From an uncultured Dysosmobacter sp. (GTDB lineage: Bacteria > Bacillota > Clostridia > Oscillospirales > Oscillospiraceae), in the NCBI GenBank assembly GCA_934504065.1, contig CAKSVQ010000143.1, forward strand, positions 1 to 5,657: a stretch of DNA of 5,657 nucleotides, read 5' to 3'. Position 1 is the first letter of the stretch, and each line of letters starts with the position of its first letter. The notes beneath the pieces are model-generated. The model was given only the letters and a program-made list of their open reading frames with translations. It had not been told where the DNA came from and made no database searches. This document shows positions 4,928 to 5,657 of the stretch, piece after piece. The translations under genes and the position numbers were made by a program.

Positions 4928-5657
4928 GTCCCTATCGGAAACGCTTTGTGCAGTTCAATATGCTGCTCATCGGCATTGTCTTAACTGTTATGGTGGCGGC
5001 GGTGGCCGTGTACATGGTGAACGACTATTACAACAGCCTGCGCGTGACCATGGAGCAGGTGGTAGCGCCTCTGTGGAGCTTCTCTCAGCCGCCAAAGGGG
5101 GAGCCGCCGAAGGAAAAGCCCAAGCGGGACGGCGCTGAGCGCGAGAAGAATATCCTCACGGTGTTCTACTCCCCGGAAAGCGGGGACTACTCCGTCCTGT
5201 CCCCGAACAATTCCTATACGGATGCGGAATTGCGCTCGCTTTTGAGCACGATTGTTTCCCGGAAGGACGACTTCGGCACCCTGCCCCAGAGCCGCATCAT
5301 CTACTATCGCAGCGGAAGCGAGCCCTGCCGCATTGCCATCGCTTCCACGGACTATATCACCCGCTCCGTAGGGAATCTCGCGTTGGTGCTGCTGGCAATC
5401 TGGCTGAGTGCCATGCTGCTGTTTTTTGCCGTCAGCGTCAAGCTCTCTGCCATTGCCGCAAGGCCCATGGAAGAGGCCATGCAGCGGGAAAAACAGTTCA
5501 TTGCGGACGCCTCCCACGATCTGAAAACGCCCCTGTCCGTGATCCTGGCCAACAATGCCATCCTGCTGGAGAGTCCGGAGGCGCCGGTGGGCAGCGTCCG
5601 CCGCTGGGTGGACAGCTCGCAGGAGGCCGCCAAGCGGATGCAGCAGCTCATCTCCCA
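4924..5657 (+). CDS. Sensor histidine kinase, N-terminal part (3' end outside window)
   Basis: 244 codons are visible before the window ends. ATG 4924 overlaps the regulator stop and has GGAGG (4912-4916) seven bases ahead, inside the regulator gene. The order is a short basic N-terminus (MSPYRKRF), transmembrane helix 1 (about 11-32), an extracytoplasmic sensor region of about 118 residues starting with a Pro/Lys/Glu-rich stretch (about 58-72), and transmembrane helix 2 (about 151-172). Then comes the dimerisation/phosphoacceptor helix with the H-box FIADASHDLKTPL, His198 being the predicted phosphorylation site. Only about 15-20 residues separate helix 2 from the H-box helix, too few for a full HAMP domain. 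The H-box has Asp after His where Glu is commoner. The ATP-binding domain lies beyond the window. It should phosphorylate the preceding regulator; its stimulus is not evident. Confidence 0.94.
   Translation, partial: MSPYRKRFVQFNMLLIGIVLTVMVAAVAVYMVNDYYNSLRVTMEQVVAPLWSFSQPPKGEPPKEKPKRDGAEREKNILTVFYSPESGDYSVLSPNNSYTDAELRSLLSTIVSRKDDFGTLPQSRIIYYRSGSEPCRIAIASTDYITRSVGNLALVLLAIWLSAMLLFFAVSVKLSAIAARPMEEAMQREKQFIADASHDLKTPLSVILANNAILLESPEAPVGSVRRWVDSSQEAAKRMQQLIS

Noticed and set aside
4981..5517. Minus-strand open frame of 178 codons opposite the histidine kinase
   Set aside because: The plus strand encodes a clear kinase with transmembrane helices and an H-box; the antisense product is His/Arg/Gln-rich shadow sequence.

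Overview
The window looks like chromosome from a GC-rich anaerobic Firmicute, most likely a gut Clostridia lineage such as the Oscillospiraceae. The grounds are a housekeeping sigma factor of Firmicute SigA type, strong AGGAGG ribosome binding sites, GC-rich codon use, and a VTC / DUF4956 / Cthe_2159-type gene set that I associate with Clostridia. The genus cannot be fixed from the sequence alone.

Layout. (1) Positions 1-719 hold the 3' part of the primary sigma factor gene rpoD (sigA), plus strand. (2) Positions 720-1006 are an unusual 3' flank. The last 46 coding bases of rpoD (stop included) plus 4 more bases are repeated exactly 199 bp downstream, as a 50-bp direct repeat at 674-723 and 873-922. 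Between the copies lie 149 bp that can fold into two strong hairpins. The rpoD intrinsic terminator (948-1006) comes only after the second copy. (3) Positions 1007-1155 show no gene. (4) Positions 1156-4110, minus strand, form a compact operon read right to left: a VTC-domain (polyphosphate polymerase-like) protein, a DUF4956 membrane protein, and a lipoprotein with a Cthe_2159-like beta-helix domain. The overlaps are 8 bp and 4 bp, so translation is probably coupled. (5) Positions 4111-4252 are a divergent control region. (6) Positions 4253-5657, plus strand, encode an OmpR-family response regulator and the start of its sensor histidine kinase, with a 4-bp ATGA overlap. The kinase runs off the window.

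How it fits together. The control region holds four copies of the hexamer TTTCAG (or its complement CTGAAA). They form two hexamer-N5-hexamer tandem pairs in mirror orientation. Each pair sits exactly 9 bp upstream of a -10-like hexamer, TACAAT on the plus strand and GATAAT on the minus strand, and the two -10 boxes are exact mirror positions about 4181.5. Hexamer-N5-hexamer with an 11-bp period is the usual site layout of OmpR/PhoB regulators. I infer that the adjacent regulator binds both pairs, controlling its own two-component operon and the envelope-associated VTC/DUF4956/beta-helix operon together. The five genes would then be one signal-responsive surface system of unknown output. This and the rpoD-tail duplication are the two observations most worth following.
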